This document shows positions 10,035 to 18,283 of a DNA stretch of 25,654 nt, piece after piece. Source of the DNA: an uncultured Massilia sp. Its GTDB lineage: Bacteria > Pseudomonadota > Gammaproteobacteria > Burkholderiales > Burkholderiaceae. The position numbers were made by a program, and so were the translations under genes. The notes beneath the pieces are model-generated. The model was not told the DNA's origin and ran no database searches. It was given only the letters and a program-made list of their open reading frames with translations. Location: contig CAMPHU010000050.1 of the NCBI GenBank assembly GCA_946886065.1, positions 1-25,654 on the forward strand, given 5' to 3'. How positions within the stretch are numbered: position 1 is the stretch's first letter; each line of letters begins with the position of its first letter.

Positions 10035-10769
10035 TCACTGCAGCTTCGACTTGAGCGACCCATCCGCATTATTCTTGATCATCGCGTTGTGCTCCGACAC
10101 ATACGCCTCGGTCGCCGCGCGCCAGGCCGCGAAGTCCGCCAGGATCAGCTTGGAACTCACCTTCGCCTCTTCCGCCAGGTTCTCGCGCACCCGCTCCAGG
10201 TGAGCGTGCGCCGCCTCGGTTTCCTGCTTGCTCATCAGCTTGGCGATATCCGCCGGGATCTTCTTCGATAGCGGCGAGGACTCGTTCAGGTTCGTCACGA
10301 ACTTGTTGTAGCAGTTCTGCCAGTTGGTCACCGCTCCGCTGACGCGGTCGATCTCTTCATTGATCTTCGACATCGCCGGAATGCGCGGCACCCGGCAGGC
10401 ATATTCGCCGGACTTCAGCTCCGAGCCGTCGTAGCCCTTGACCCAGTAATCGATATCCTTGCGGCGCTCCACGCGCTGCTTCATGACCTCGAGCGAAGCA
10501 GCCGCCACCTTGTTGCCCTTGGCGGCCGACTTGCGGAACAGCGCCTCGGCCTTGGCCTCGTCCACCTGCCCGGCTTCGCCATACCAGTACATCTGCGCCA
10601 GGTGCTGCTGGGCCTCCGGATTGCCGGCGTCGGCCAGCTTGGTGTACAGCTTCACCGCCGTCGGAAAGTCCTTCTTGGCAAAGGCCGCGTGCGCGTCTTC
10701 AAGGGGACCCGCGAACGCGGTGGCGGACAGCAGGAGGGAAAGGGCGAGAGCGGACAAGGAACGTTTCAT
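10035..10769 (-). CDS. Exported Sel1-like repeat protein
   Basis: 244 residues from ATG 10769. Residues 1-20 (MKRSLSALALSLLLSATAFA) are a Sec signal peptide, so this start is preferred over 10802, which would bury it. Residues about 25-90 form TPR/Sel1-like helical repeats (DFPTAVKLYTKLADAGNPEAQQHLAQMYWYGEAG pattern with AEALFRKSAAKGN). The rest is a helical domain with two cysteines (in GEYACR and WQNCYNK) that could form a disulfide in the periplasm. Sel1 repeats mediate protein contacts; the partner is unknown. It stands alone between lexA and the terminator of the purF operon. No clear ribosome-binding site was seen. The specific function is not recognised. Confidence 0.8.
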   Translation of the reverse strand: MKRSLSALALSLLLSATAFAGPLEDAHAAFAKKDFPTAVKLYTKLADAGNPEAQQHLAQMYWYGEAGQVDEAKAEALFRKSAAKGNKVAAASLEVMKQRVERRKDIDYWVKGYDGSELKSGEYACRVPRIPAMSKINEEIDRVSGAVTNWQNCYNKFVTNLNESSPLSKKIPADIAKLMSKQETEAAHAHLERVRENLAEEAKVSSKLILADFAAWRAATEAYVSEHNAMIKNNADGSLKSKLQ

Positions 10770-10840
10770 GGGCGTCGAAGGAATGGCAAGTCGAATCTCC
10801 ATGATAGCGGCATTCGCATGCCCTGCTCAACCGCTGAAAC

Positions 10841-10865
10841 AAAAAGGGCGGCATCGCGCCGCCCC
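10841..10865 (-). terminator. Terminator of the accD-purF operon
   Basis: On the minus strand, GGGCGGC-GCGAT-GCCGCCC is followed by TTTTTGTTT, starting a few bases after the stop of the PLP enzyme gene. A strong rho-independent terminator. Confidence 0.92.
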
Positions 10866-10870
10866 TATAT

Positions 10871-12112
10871 TTACGCGTCGAGCGCCTGGCGGAAGTCCGC
10901 CAGCAGGTCGTCGGTGTCTTCGATGCCCACCGACACCCGGATCAGCGATTCCGCGATCCCCATGCTGGCGCGGCGCTCCGCTCCCATCTCGAAGAAGATG
11001 GTATGCGCCACCGGGATCACCAGGGTGCGGGTGTCGCCCAGGTTGCTGGCGGGGATGCCCAGCTTGAGGCGGTTCAGGTAGTCGAAGCAGTCGATGCCTT
11101 CCTTCAGCTCGAAGGACAGCAACGAACCGCCGGAACGGAACAGCTCCTTGACGATGCCGTTCTGCGGGTGCGAAGCCAGCCCCGGGTAATGGACTGCCGA
11201 CACGCGCTCATCGGCTTCCAGCATCGCGGCCAGCGCCAGCGCGTTGGCGCTGGCGCGCTCCATGCGCAGGGCCAGGGTCTCGGCGCCCACGGCGATGTGG
11301 TGCGCCGCTTCCGGGCCGAGGGCCGCGCCGAAGTCGCGCAGCGCCTTGGCGCGCAGCTGGGCCATGCCCTGGGCCTGGCTTGGCTGCTTGCGGAAGTTCT
11401 GGGCGATGTTCGGATAGGCGCTCCAGTCGAACAGGCCGGTGTCGGTCAGCGCGCCGCCGAGCGCGATGCCGTGGCCGCCGATCGACTTGGTCAGCGAATT
11501 GACCACCAGGCCCGCGCCGACCGCCTTCGGGCGGAACAGGTAAGGCGTGGTCATGGTGTTGTCGACCACGTAGAGGATGCCGCGCTCGCGGCACAGCTGG
11601 CCGATGCGCGCCAGGTCCGCCACTTGCGTGCGCGGGTTGGCGATGGTCTCGACGAACACCAGGCGGGTGTTCGGCTTGAGCGCCGCTTCCACCTTGGCGG
11701 CGTCGGTCGCGTCGACGAAGGCAACGTCGACGCCCTGCCCCGCCACGGTCTGCCACAGGCTGTTGGTATTCCCGAACAGGAAGGACGAGGAGACGATGTG
11801 GTCGCCCGCCTTCAGCAGCGCCTGGAACAGCGCGCCGATGGCGCCCATGCCGGTGGCGAAGCACAGCGAGGCGAAGCCGTCTTCCATCCTGGTGATCTTG
11901 TCCTCGAGAGCGCCCACGGTCGGGTTGCCCTGGCGGCCGTAGCGGAAGCCCGGCTCCTTGCCCTGGAAGACACTGGCCAGCTGGCGCGCGTCGCCGTAGC
12001 CGAAGGCCACCGAGGTGTGCACCGGCTTGTGCAGCGAGCCCTGCTCGATCGCCTTGCGGCGATCGTTGTGCAGGATCGTGGTGGTGAAGCCGTACTGGTT
12101 GGTGTCGCTCAT
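10871..12112 (-). CDS. Cys/Met metabolism PLP-dependent enzyme (cystathionine gamma-synthase / homoserine sulfhydrylase family)
   Basis: 413 residues from ATG 12112, just five bases after the purF stop. The fold type I PLP enzyme has the phosphate-binding Tyr58/Arg60 (FRYGRQGNPT), the FATGMGA turn, the cofactor-contacting Asp in VVDNTMTTPY and the Schiff-base Lys209 in NSLTKSIGGHG. Family enzymes make cystathionine or homocysteine from activated homoserine. Many relatives have an O-succinylhomoserine sulfhydrylase (metZ) after purF, but this protein starts differently (MSDTNQYGFTTTILHNDRR) from classic MetZ and has Leu-Thr-Lys rather than the commoner Ala-Thr-Lys at the active site. The exact reaction is left open. 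The frame extends upstream into purF; that part is a shadow. Confidence 0.85.
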   Translation of the reverse strand: MSDTNQYGFTTTILHNDRRKAIEQGSLHKPVHTSVAFGYGDARQLASVFQGKEPGFRYGRQGNPTVGALEDKITRMEDGFASLCFATGMGAIGALFQALLKAGDHIVSSSFLFGNTNSLWQTVAGQGVDVAFVDATDAAKVEAALKPNTRLVFVETIANPRTQVADLARIGQLCRERGILYVVDNTMTTPYLFRPKAVGAGLVVNSLTKSIGGHGIALGGALTDTGLFDWSAYPNIAQNFRKQPSQAQGMAQLRAKALRDFGAALGPEAAHHIAVGAETLALRMERASANALALAAMLEADERVSAVHYPGLASHPQNGIVKELFRSGGSLLSFELKEGIDCFDYLNRLKLGIPASNLGDTRTLVIPVAHTIFFEMGAERRASMGIAESLIRVSVGIEDTDDLLADFRQALDA

Positions 12113-12117
12113 CGGGA

Positions 12118-13641
12118 TTACTCGGCGGCGACGGGCGGGTTCAGGTTGAGCTGGGTGCGCACCGGATCCTCGATGGTGTTCTTGCTCGGCTTGTGGCGCG
12201 CCGATTCCAGGTTGTCGAGGTATTCCGGGGTCACGTCGCCGGTCACGTAGACGCCGTCGAAGCACGAGGCTTCGAAGTTCTTCAGCGCCGGATTCACGCT
12301 TGATATCGCCCGCTTGAGCGCATCCACGTCCTGGTAGACCACGCGGTCGGCGGTGATCTCCTTGCAGACTTCCTCGACGGTGCGGCCGTGGGCGATCAGC
12401 TCGTCGCGGGTCGGCATGTCGATGCCGTACACGTTCGGGTACAGCACCGGCGGCGCGGCCGAGGCGAAGAAGACCTTGCGGGCGCCCGCTTCACGCGCCA
12501 TCTGCACGATCTCGCGGCTGGTGGTGCCGCGCACGATCGAGTCGTCGACCAGCAGCACGTTCTTGTCCTTGAACTCGGCGCTGATCGCGTTGAGCTTCTG
12601 GCGCACCGATTTCTTGCGCATGCCCTGGCCCGGCATGATGAAGGTGCGGCCGATGTAGCGGTTCTTGATGAAGCCTTCGCGGTATTCGACGCCGAGCTTG
12701 AGCGCCAGCTGGATCGCGGCCGGACGCGAGGAATCGGGGATCGGCATGACCACGTCGATCTCGTCGACCGGGATCTCCTGGCGGATCTTGTCGGCCAGGT
12801 ATTCGCCCATGCGCAGGCGGGTGGCGTAGACCGAGGCACCGTCGATCACCGAGTCCGGACGGGCCAGGTAGACGAATTCGAAGGCGCAAGGGTTGAGCGA
12901 GGTGTTCTCGGCGCACTGGCGCTCGTGCAGGTTGCCGTCGTTGTCGATGAAGACCGCCTCGCCCGGCGCGATGTCGCGCACGAAGCGGAAGCCCAGTCCT
13001 TCGAGGGCCACGGACTCGCTGGCCACCAGGTATTCATTGCCCTGCTCGGTCTCGTTCACGCCCAGGCACAGCGGACGGATGCCGAAGGGGTCGCGGAAGG
13101 CCAGCATGCCGTGGCCGGCGATCTGCGCCACCACGGCGTAGGCGCCCTTCACGCGGCGGTGCACGGCGGCAACGGCCTTGAACACGGCGTCCGGGTTCAG
13201 GGTGTAGCCGTCGGCCGCTTCCTGCACTTCGTGGGCCAGCACGTTGAGCAGGACTTCCGAATCGGAATCGGTATTGATGTGGCGGCGGTCGTTGCGGAAC
13301 AGCTCGTCCTTGAGCTGGGCCTGGTTGGTCAGGTTGCCGTTGTGCGCGAGGGTGATGCCGAAGGGCGCGTTCACGTAGAACGGCTGCGCTTCTTCCTCGC
13401 TCGACGAGCCCGCGGTCGGATAACGGCAGTGGCCGATACCGGTGTTGCCTTGCAGCGAACGCATGTTCCGGGTACGGAACACGTCGCGTACCAGGCCGTT
13501 GGCCTTGAACATCGAGAACATGCTGCTGTGATTGGTCGCGATCCCCGCCGCATCCTGGCCGCGGTGCTGCAGCAGCAGCAATGCGTCATACAGAAGCTGG
13601 TTGACGGGAGAATGCGAGACGACGCCGACGATGCCACACAT
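12118..13641 (-). CDS. purF: Amidophosphoribosyltransferase PurF
   Basis: 507 residues. It catalyses the first committed step of purine synthesis, PRPP plus glutamine to phosphoribosylamine. The N-terminal glutaminase domain begins MCGIVGVV; Cys2 becomes the N-terminal nucleophile after Met removal. HRGQDAAGI and HNGNLTN are further glutaminase motifs. The phosphoribosyltransferase domain has the PRPP loop [13 protein letters not shown] at 362-374. The length matches the E. coli enzyme. AGGAG precedes the ATG. cvpA lies 53 bases upstream, the classic cvpA-purF pair, and a Cys/Met enzyme follows after five bases. Confidence 0.97.
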   Translation of the reverse strand: MCGIVGVVSHSPVNQLLYDALLLLQHRGQDAAGIATNHSSMFSMFKANGLVRDVFRTRNMRSLQGNTGIGHCRYPTAGSSSEEEAQPFYVNAPFGITLAHNGNLTNQAQLKDELFRNDRRHINTDSDSEVLLNVLAHEVQEAADGYTLNPDAVFKAVAAVHRRVKGAYAVVAQIAGHGMLAFRDPFGIRPLCLGVNETEQGNEYLVASESVALEGLGFRFVRDIAPGEAVFIDNDGNLHERQCAENTSLNPCAFEFVYLARPDSVIDGASVYATRLRMGEYLADKIRQEIPVDEIDVVMPIPDSSRPAAIQLALKLGVEYREGFIKNRYIGRTFIMPGQGMRKKSVRQKLNAISAEFKDKNVLLVDDSIVRGTTSREIVQMAREAGARKVFFASAAPPVLYPNVYGIDMPTRDELIAHGRTVEEVCKEITADRVVYQDVDALKRAISSVNPALKNFEASCFDGVYVTGDVTPEYLDNLESARHKPSKNTIEDPVRTQLNLNPPVAAE

Positions 13642-13694
13642 GGTGCGCTCCTAAAAACTGGACTGCTTGATTGCTAAAAGGTTCAAAACTTGGT

Positions 13695-14183
13695 TCAGTA
13701 TCCGACGTGCCGCGCCAGCGCAGCGGGCAGGAAAGGCTTGACGGTGCGCACGCCGGTTTCCGCCATGGGCGACAGCAGCGCGTCTTTCCAGAAAGCCTGT
13801 TGTGGAATGGCTGTCATCCCACACAATATGACGGCGGCAAGCACGATTACAATGCCGCGCGCCAGACCGAACAATCCTCCGAGGCCGCGGTCGGCAAGGC
13901 TCAGGCCGCTGGCTTCCACCAGGGCGCCGATCGCCAGGGACAGCAGGCCCATCAAAATTCTTACGCCCAGGAACAGCACGATGAAGGCCAGGATCAGGCG
14001 CGCCGTGTCGCCCGGCAGCAGGTCCGGAAGCATCGGCGCCAGCCTGGCGCCGTAGGCGTTGGCCACCACGAAGGCGACGATCCAGCCCAGCAGCGACAGG
14101 ATTTCCTTCACCAGGCCGCGCAGGGTGCTGATGACGACAGACGAGACCAGCACGAACAGGACAAGATAATCGAAAATCGTCAC
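13695..14183 (-). CDS. cvpA: CvpA family membrane protein
   Basis: 162 residues with four hydrophobic segments (about 5-25, 30-48, 62-85 and 103-125). It begins MTIFDYLVLFVLVSSVVISTLRGLVKEILSLLGW, the characteristic CvpA opening. CvpA is an inner-membrane protein known in E. coli for its role in colicin V production and linked to envelope stress resistance; its molecular action is unclear. Its place directly before purF is conserved. It is 16 bases downstream of the SPOR-protein gene, in the same operon. Confidence 0.93.
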   Translation of the reverse strand: MTIFDYLVLFVLVSSVVISTLRGLVKEILSLLGWIVAFVVANAYGARLAPMLPDLLPGDTARLILAFIVLFLGVRILMGLLSLAIGALVEASGLSLADRGLGGLFGLARGIVIVLAAVILCGMTAIPQQAFWKDALLSPMAETGVRTVKPFLPAALARHVGY

Positions 14184-14199
14184 GCCTGCTCAACCCGTC

Positions 14200-15099
14200 T
14201 TACAAAGGCAGCATGGTGGGGGACAAGCCCATGCCGCTCAGCTTGGCGCGTACTTTTTCCGCCTCTTCCTTGCTGAACGGACCTACGCGCACACGGACCA
14301 GCTCGCCGGACTTCTGGGTAAAGGACGAGATCCCGGCGGCGCGCAGGCGGCTCTGCAGTTCGGCGGCTTTTTCCTGGCTTCCCAGCGCGGCGGCCTGGAC
14401 CACGTAGCGCGGGGCCGGGCCTTCGGCCTTCTCGGGCGGCTTGCCTTCCAGGATGGCCATGGCGCGGGCGCTGTCGTCGGCGCGCGGATGCTTCTCGGCT
14501 TTCTCCGCGAGCTTGGGTTCGGCGGGCCTGGCGGGCTTCTTTTCGGGTTCGTGCCTGTCAGGCTCGGGCTTGCGGGCGGGCTCGGGCTTGACGGCTTCCG
14601 GTTTCGCCGCTTCCGGCCTGGAGGTGTCGACGGTGCGGACCGGCGGCGGTTCGGCAGCGGGCGGCGCGGCCCTGGCGGCCGCGGGCGGGGCGTCGATGAT
14701 TTCTTCGCCGCTGTCGACGCTCTCGGCCGCCGGGACGGGCTCATCGGAGGACTCCGCGGCAGGCTCGGCCGGCACGGGCAGCGGCGCCGCCTTTTCCTTG
14801 GACGGGATGTGGATGGCGATGTCGTCGGCCAGCGGCTTGGGCTCCGAGTCGAGCAGCATCGGCAGGCCGACGGCGGCCGCCAGGGCCAGGGCGATGGCGC
14901 CGACCAGGCGGCGGCGCGCGCGTTTCTTTTCGGGAAGCACCGGATCGGCGCCACGGCCGCGCCGGGCGCCCTCTCCTGCGTGCGAGGCGCGCTTGGAGCG
15001 GGCGCGCTCGCCGAATGCGGCATCGTCATCCTTGACGAAATGCCCGCTGTCCCGGACAGTTTCTTGCTTGTTTTTATTGCCGAACGAGAACAAGCCCAT
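14200..15099 (-). CDS. SPOR domain membrane protein (DedD-like)
   Basis: 299 residues. A cytoplasmic basic N-terminus (1-63) is followed by one transmembrane helix (about 65-83, LVGAIALALAAAVGLPMLL), a long Pro/Ala/Glu-rich periplasmic linker (about 85-225) and a C-terminal SPOR domain (about 228-299, RYVVQAAALGSQEKAAELQSRL onwards). SPOR domains bind glycan strands stripped of stem peptides at the division septum. DedD, the relative found between folC and cvpA in gammaproteobacteria, takes part in cell constriction. The same place and architecture support a DedD equivalent. It is 14 bases after folC. The linker is poorly conserved in such proteins. Confidence 0.88.
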   Translation of the reverse strand: MGLFSFGNKNKQETVRDSGHFVKDDDAAFGERARSKRASHAGEGARRGRGADPVLPEKKRARRRLVGAIALALAAAVGLPMLLDSEPKPLADDIAIHIPSKEKAAPLPVPAEPAAESSDEPVPAAESVDSGEEIIDAPPAAARAAPPAAEPPPVRTVDTSRPEAAKPEAVKPEPARKPEPDRHEPEKKPARPAEPKLAEKAEKHPRADDSARAMAILEGKPPEKAEGPAPRYVVQAAALGSQEKAAELQSRLRAAGISSFTQKSGELVRVRVGPFSKEEAEKVRAKLSGMGLSPTMLPL

Positions 15100-15113
15100 G
15101 CGTTTTCAGTCGA

Positions 15114-16412
15114 TCAGTGTAGAGAGTTTTTGCGGGCCGCCATCACGCCTGCAACGGTGTAGAACGAGCCAAAGACCACAATTCTATCATTCTCCTCTGC
15201 GCGGCTGAGGGCATTCGCATAGGCATCGCCCGGATTGGCGAACGCCGTCACCGAAAAATCCCCTTCTTTCGCGCCTGCGGGCTTCAGGGCGGCCAGCTTG
15301 CCGGCCAGCGCGCCGGCCTTGGCCGAGCGCGGCGAATCGAGCTCGGCCACGCACCAGTGATCGATGATCCCGGCCATCGGCGCGATCACGGCGTCGATGT
15401 CCTTGTCTTCCATGATGCCGAACACGGCATAGGTGTAGCGGTGGAAGCCCATGTTGCCGAGGTTCTGGGCCAGGGTCGCGGCGGCATGCGGATTGTGGGC
15501 CACGTCCAGCACCTGGGTCGGGCGGCCCGGCAGCACCTGGAAGCGGCCCGGCAGCTCGACCATCGCCAGGCCGGCGCGCACTTCCTGGGCGCCGCAAGGC
15601 AGCTGCATGCGCAGGGCTTCGAGCGCGGCCAGCGCGGCCGAGGCGTTGAGCAGCTGGTTGGCGCCGCGCAGGGCCGGATAGGCCAGCGAATTGCGGCGCT
15701 GGCTGCGCCCGCCGTAGCTCCACTGCTGCTGGTCGCCCTGGTAGTTGAAGTCGCGGCCCAGCAGCCACAGGTCGGCGCCGATGTCTTGCGCATGCTGGAT
15801 CAGGGTGCTCGGCGGGACCGGGTCGCTGCAGATCGCCACTTTACCCGGGCGGAAGATGCCGGCTTTTTCGAAGCCGATCTCCTCGCGGGTATCGCCCAGG
15901 TAGGCGGTGTGGTCGATGTCGATGCTGGTCACGATGGACACGTCGGCGTCGACCACGTTGACGGCGTCCAGGCGGCCGCCCAGGCCGACTTCGAGGATGG
16001 CCACGTCCACGCCTGCCTTGGACAGCAGGTGCATGATGGCCAGGGTCGTGAATTCGAAATAGGTCAGCGGGACCTCGCCGCGCACGGCTTCGACCGCATT
16101 GAAGGCCTCGACCAGGGCTTCGTTCGAGGCCATTTCGCCGTTGATGCGGGCGCGCTCGTTAAAGTCGAGGAAGTGCGGCTTGATGTACAGGCCGACGCGG
16201 TAGCCCGACTGCAGCAGCATGGCTTCCAGCATCGCGCAGGTCGAGCCCTTGCCGTTGGTGCCGGCCACCATGATCACGGGGCAGGAGAAGGCCAGCTGCA
16301 TGCGCTCCTTGACGGCGCGGACACGGTCGAGGCCCATGTCGATATGGGTTTCGGCATGGCGCGACTCGAGCAGCGCCAGCCAGTCGGGCAAGGTGGTCGG
16401 GAGAGTGGACAT
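15114..16412 (-). CDS. folC: Bifunctional folylpolyglutamate synthase / dihydrofolate synthase
   Basis: 432 residues from ATG 16412. It adds glutamate to dihydropteroate and to folates. The P-loop GTNGKGS is at 51-57, followed by the Mur-ligase-type central domain (FEFTTLAIMHLL, VGLGGRLDAVNVVD, SIDIDHTAYLG) and the C-terminal domain with VLDVAHNPHAA. The length fits the family. A TTG eight codons upstream (16436) is possible, but neither start has a clear Shine-Dalgarno sequence. The gene lies 100 bases after accD, an arrangement common in proteobacteria, and 14 bases before the SPOR-protein gene. Confidence 0.95.
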   Translation of the reverse strand: MSTLPTTLPDWLALLESRHAETHIDMGLDRVRAVKERMQLAFSCPVIMVAGTNGKGSTCAMLEAMLLQSGYRVGLYIKPHFLDFNERARINGEMASNEALVEAFNAVEAVRGEVPLTYFEFTTLAIMHLLSKAGVDVAILEVGLGGRLDAVNVVDADVSIVTSIDIDHTAYLGDTREEIGFEKAGIFRPGKVAICSDPVPPSTLIQHAQDIGADLWLLGRDFNYQGDQQQWSYGGRSQRRNSLAYPALRGANQLLNASAALAALEALRMQLPCGAQEVRAGLAMVELPGRFQVLPGRPTQVLDVAHNPHAAATLAQNLGNMGFHRYTYAVFGIMEDKDIDAVIAPMAGIIDHWCVAELDSPRSAKAGALAGKLAALKPAGAKEGDFSVTAFANPGDAYANALSRAEENDRIVVFGSFYTVAGVMAARKNSLH

Positions 16413-16512
16413 GTGTACGTCTGGGAAGGTGTGCAAGGCGCACCGGGAAGCGGCGCACGGTGCGGCAGCGCGTGGGCGCGCCGCACCGGGAGTGGATCAG
16501 GCCAGTACCGGC

Positions 16513-17385
16513 TTAGGCCAGGACCTCGGCAGCCTGGTTCTGCAGCAGTGCCAGCAGGCGCGCGATTTCTTCGCGCATCTTGCGGCGGTCGACGATCATG
16601 TCGACGGCGCCCTTCTGGACCAGGAACTCGGCGCGCTGGAAGCCTTCCGGCAGTTTCTCGCGCACGGTGTTCTCGATCACGCGCGGGCCGGCGAAGCCGA
16701 TCAGGGCTTTCGGCTCGGCGATCACGACGTCGCCCATGAAGGCGAAGGAAGCCGAGACGCCGCCCATGGTCGGGTCGGTGAGGACGCTAATGAAGGGCAG
16801 TTTCTTTTCCGACAGCTTGGTGAGCATGGCGGTGGTCTTGGCCATCTGCATCAGCGACAGCAGGCCTTCCTGCATGCGGGCGCCGCCGGTGGCGGTGATG
16901 CAGATGAAGGGGACCTTCTGCTCCAGGGCCACCTGGGCGCCGCGGGCGAAGCGTTCGCCGACGACGGAGCCCATGGAGCCGCCCATGAATTCGAATTCGA
17001 AGCAGGCCACGACGACCGGCAGGCTCATGATCGAGCCGCCCTGGACGATCAGCGCATCGGTCTCGCCGGTGGCGTCCATGGCTTGCTTGAGGCGGTCCGG
17101 GTACTTCTTGGAATCCTTGAACTTCAGGGTATCGACCGGCAGGGCTTCCTGGCCGATGTCATAGCGGCCGCCTTCATCGAGCAGTGCATCGAGGCGCTCG
17201 CGGGCGCGGATGCGCATGTGGTGGTCGCACTTCGGGCAGACGTGCAGGTTGGACTCGAGGTCCGCGCGGTAGAGGACCGACTCGCACGATGGGCACTTGA
17301 CCCACAGCCCTTCGGGCATGGTCTTGCTCTTGGCGGCATCGGAGCGCTGGATCCGAGGGGGCAGCAGTTTTTCCAACCAACTCAT
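16513..17385 (-). CDS. accD: Acetyl-CoA carboxylase carboxyltransferase subunit beta
   Basis: 290 residues. With AccA it transfers the carboxyl group from biotin to acetyl-CoA, giving malonyl-CoA for fatty acid synthesis. An N-terminal zinc ribbon uses Cys31, Cys34, Cys50 and Cys53 (CPSC and CPKC). The crotonase-like core contains [32 protein letters not shown] and [13 protein letters not shown]. The length is close to the E. coli protein. The ATG at 17385 follows AAGGAGATAAG, a strong ribosome-binding site, and a promoter at 17422-17450 lies just upstream. First gene of the operon running to 10871. Confidence 0.97.
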   Translation of the reverse strand: MSWLEKLLPPRIQRSDAAKSKTMPEGLWVKCPSCESVLYRADLESNLHVCPKCDHHMRIRARERLDALLDEGGRYDIGQEALPVDTLKFKDSKKYPDRLKQAMDATGETDALIVQGGSIMSLPVVVACFEFEFMGGSMGSVVGERFARGAQVALEQKVPFICITATGGARMQEGLLSLMQMAKTTAMLTKLSEKKLPFISVLTDPTMGGVSASFAFMGDVVIAEPKALIGFAGPRVIENTVREKLPEGFQRAEFLVQKGAVDMIVDRRKMREEIARLLALLQNQAAEVLA

Positions 17386-17421
17386 CTTATCTCCTTTGCG
17401 GCAAATCTTTCAGGTGGCGGT

Positions 17422-17450
17422 AGTGTAGCCGCTCAGGCCCCGCTTGTCGA
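17422..17450 (-). promoter_or_regulatory. Probable sigma70 promoter of the accD operon
   Basis: On the minus strand TCGACA (17445-17450, 5 of 6) and TACACT (17422-17427, 4 of 6) are 17 bases apart, giving a leader of about 30 bases with the accD ribosome-binding site. It lies on the accD side of the repeat cluster, so accD expression need not depend on trpA-side transcription. Confidence 0.5.
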
Positions 17451-17511
17451 ATCGTAGCAAGCCGACAATTATCATTTAAACAATCCACCACCTCCTCCCT
17501 CCCACCAATGG

Positions 17512-17667
17512 GGGTCAGAGTCGAATTGTTTGACAACTTTGAAGAATTTCCCAGCAATTCAACTCTGACCCTAATTGCCCATGAGTTGTTTCTTCTTTAA
17601 TAAATGAGGGTCGGAGTCGAATTGTTTGACAACTTTGAGGAATTGCCCAGCAATTCGACTCTGACCC
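17512..17667. repeat. Double-palindrome repeat module 1
   Basis: Two palindromic 60-base units (17512-17571 and 17608-17667) separated by 36 bases. Each unit begins GGGTC(A/G)GAGTCGAATTG and ends with the near-exact complement, giving a stem of about 16-17 pairs and a 26-base interior that is also conserved (TGACAACTTTGA). In the second unit the pairing extends outward to AAATGAGGG/CCCTCATTT (17602-17673). The whole 156-base arrangement recurs at 18091-18246 in the same orientation. Non-coding; the origin is probably a mobile palindromic element. Confidence 0.9.
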
Positions 17668-17705
17668 TCATTTGGGCGGCGTGCGTGTTGCCGCGCCCAC
17701 CGGGA

Positions 17706-17981
17706 TCAGGAACGCTCTTCGATCTCGGCAGTCGTGAATTCGAATCCGCCGATGCGCGCAGCGATCAGGTTATAGAGCCACGCACCGATGACGGTGAAGA
17801 TAAAACCGAAGATGGTGTAGCCGATCGGCATGACGACAAGCATCATCAAGGGAAAGGACTCATTGCTCATCATGGCCGGAATGGCCATCAACAGCACCAG
17901 AGGCAAGGAGAGCGCGAGATAGAGGGCGGCCATCACCTTGGCCGATTGCATGATAGAGACGTTGACGATTTGTTTCTTCAT
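17706..17981 (-). CDS. Small two-helix membrane protein, possibly DUF3566-like
   Basis: 91 residues from ATG 17981 (MKKQIVNVSIMQSAKVMAALY). Two strongly hydrophobic segments at about 14-36 and 45-72 predict a hairpin in the inner membrane, followed by a short polar tail (GGFEFTTAEIEERS). The pattern resembles small DUF3566-type membrane proteins as I remember them; this is tentative and no function is known. A TTG start at 18011 would add ten residues but lies inside a palindrome. The Shine-Dalgarno sequence is weak. The gene is enclosed by two repeat modules between accD and trpA, on the same strand as its neighbours. GC content looks slightly lower than in neighbouring genes. Confidence 0.75.
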   Translation of the reverse strand: MKKQIVNVSIMQSAKVMAALYLALSLPLVLLMAIPAMMSNESFPLMMLVVMPIGYTIFGFIFTVIGAWLYNLIAARIGGFEFTTAEIEERS

Positions 17982-17997
17982 CTTATAGTCCAGTAGT

Positions 17998-18011
17998 TTG
18001 CCACGTGGCAA
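17998..18011. promoter_or_regulatory. Perfect 14-base palindrome before the small membrane gene
   Basis: TTGCCACGTGGCAA, with no mismatch, ends 16 bases before the ATG at 17981. It could be an operator for a dimeric regulator or an RNA hairpin near the ribosome-binding region. The regulator is unknown. Confidence 0.4.
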
Positions 18012-18090
18012 GTCTACTTTACCCTATGACTCTTAGAAAGAAAACATCTCGTGCTATCGCCGACTGGCGAGTAATCGCAATGCCAGCGCA

Positions 18091-18246
18091 GGGTCAGAGT
18101 CGAATTGTTTAGCAACTTCTGACAATTTCCCAATAATTCGACTCTGACCCTAATTGCTGAGAAGTTATTTTCTCAACAATAAATTAGGGTCGGAGTCGAG
18201 TTAAATGACAACTTTGGGGAATTTCCCAATAATTCGACTCTGACCC
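18091..18246. repeat. Double-palindrome repeat module 2
   Basis: Same layout as module 1: 60-base units at 18091-18150 and 18187-18246 with a 36-base spacer. The first unit has a perfect 16-pair stem; the second differs by two A-to-G changes that still allow G-U pairing. Here the spacer itself can pair (TGAGAA with TTCTCA, and TAATT with AATTA at its ends), giving three hairpins in a row. It ends 37 bases from the trpA stop codon. Confidence 0.9.
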
Positions 18247-18283
18247 TAATTACTGCCCCTAATTACGAGGGCTGCGCGGGGCC

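Noticed and set aside
16458..16488. Nine-pair inverted repeat (CGGTGCGGC/GCCGCACCG) between accD and folC as a terminator
   Set aside because: The stem is perfect, but no T-run follows on the minus strand and the loop is 13 bases. Ending the operon here would also isolate folC without a visible promoter. It may be a processing or pausing site at most.
17512..18246. CRISPR array
   Set aside because: Only four palindromic units of 60 bases, with equal 36-base spacers that resemble each other, and a protein gene between the pairs. CRISPR repeats are shorter and spacers are unique. No cas genes.
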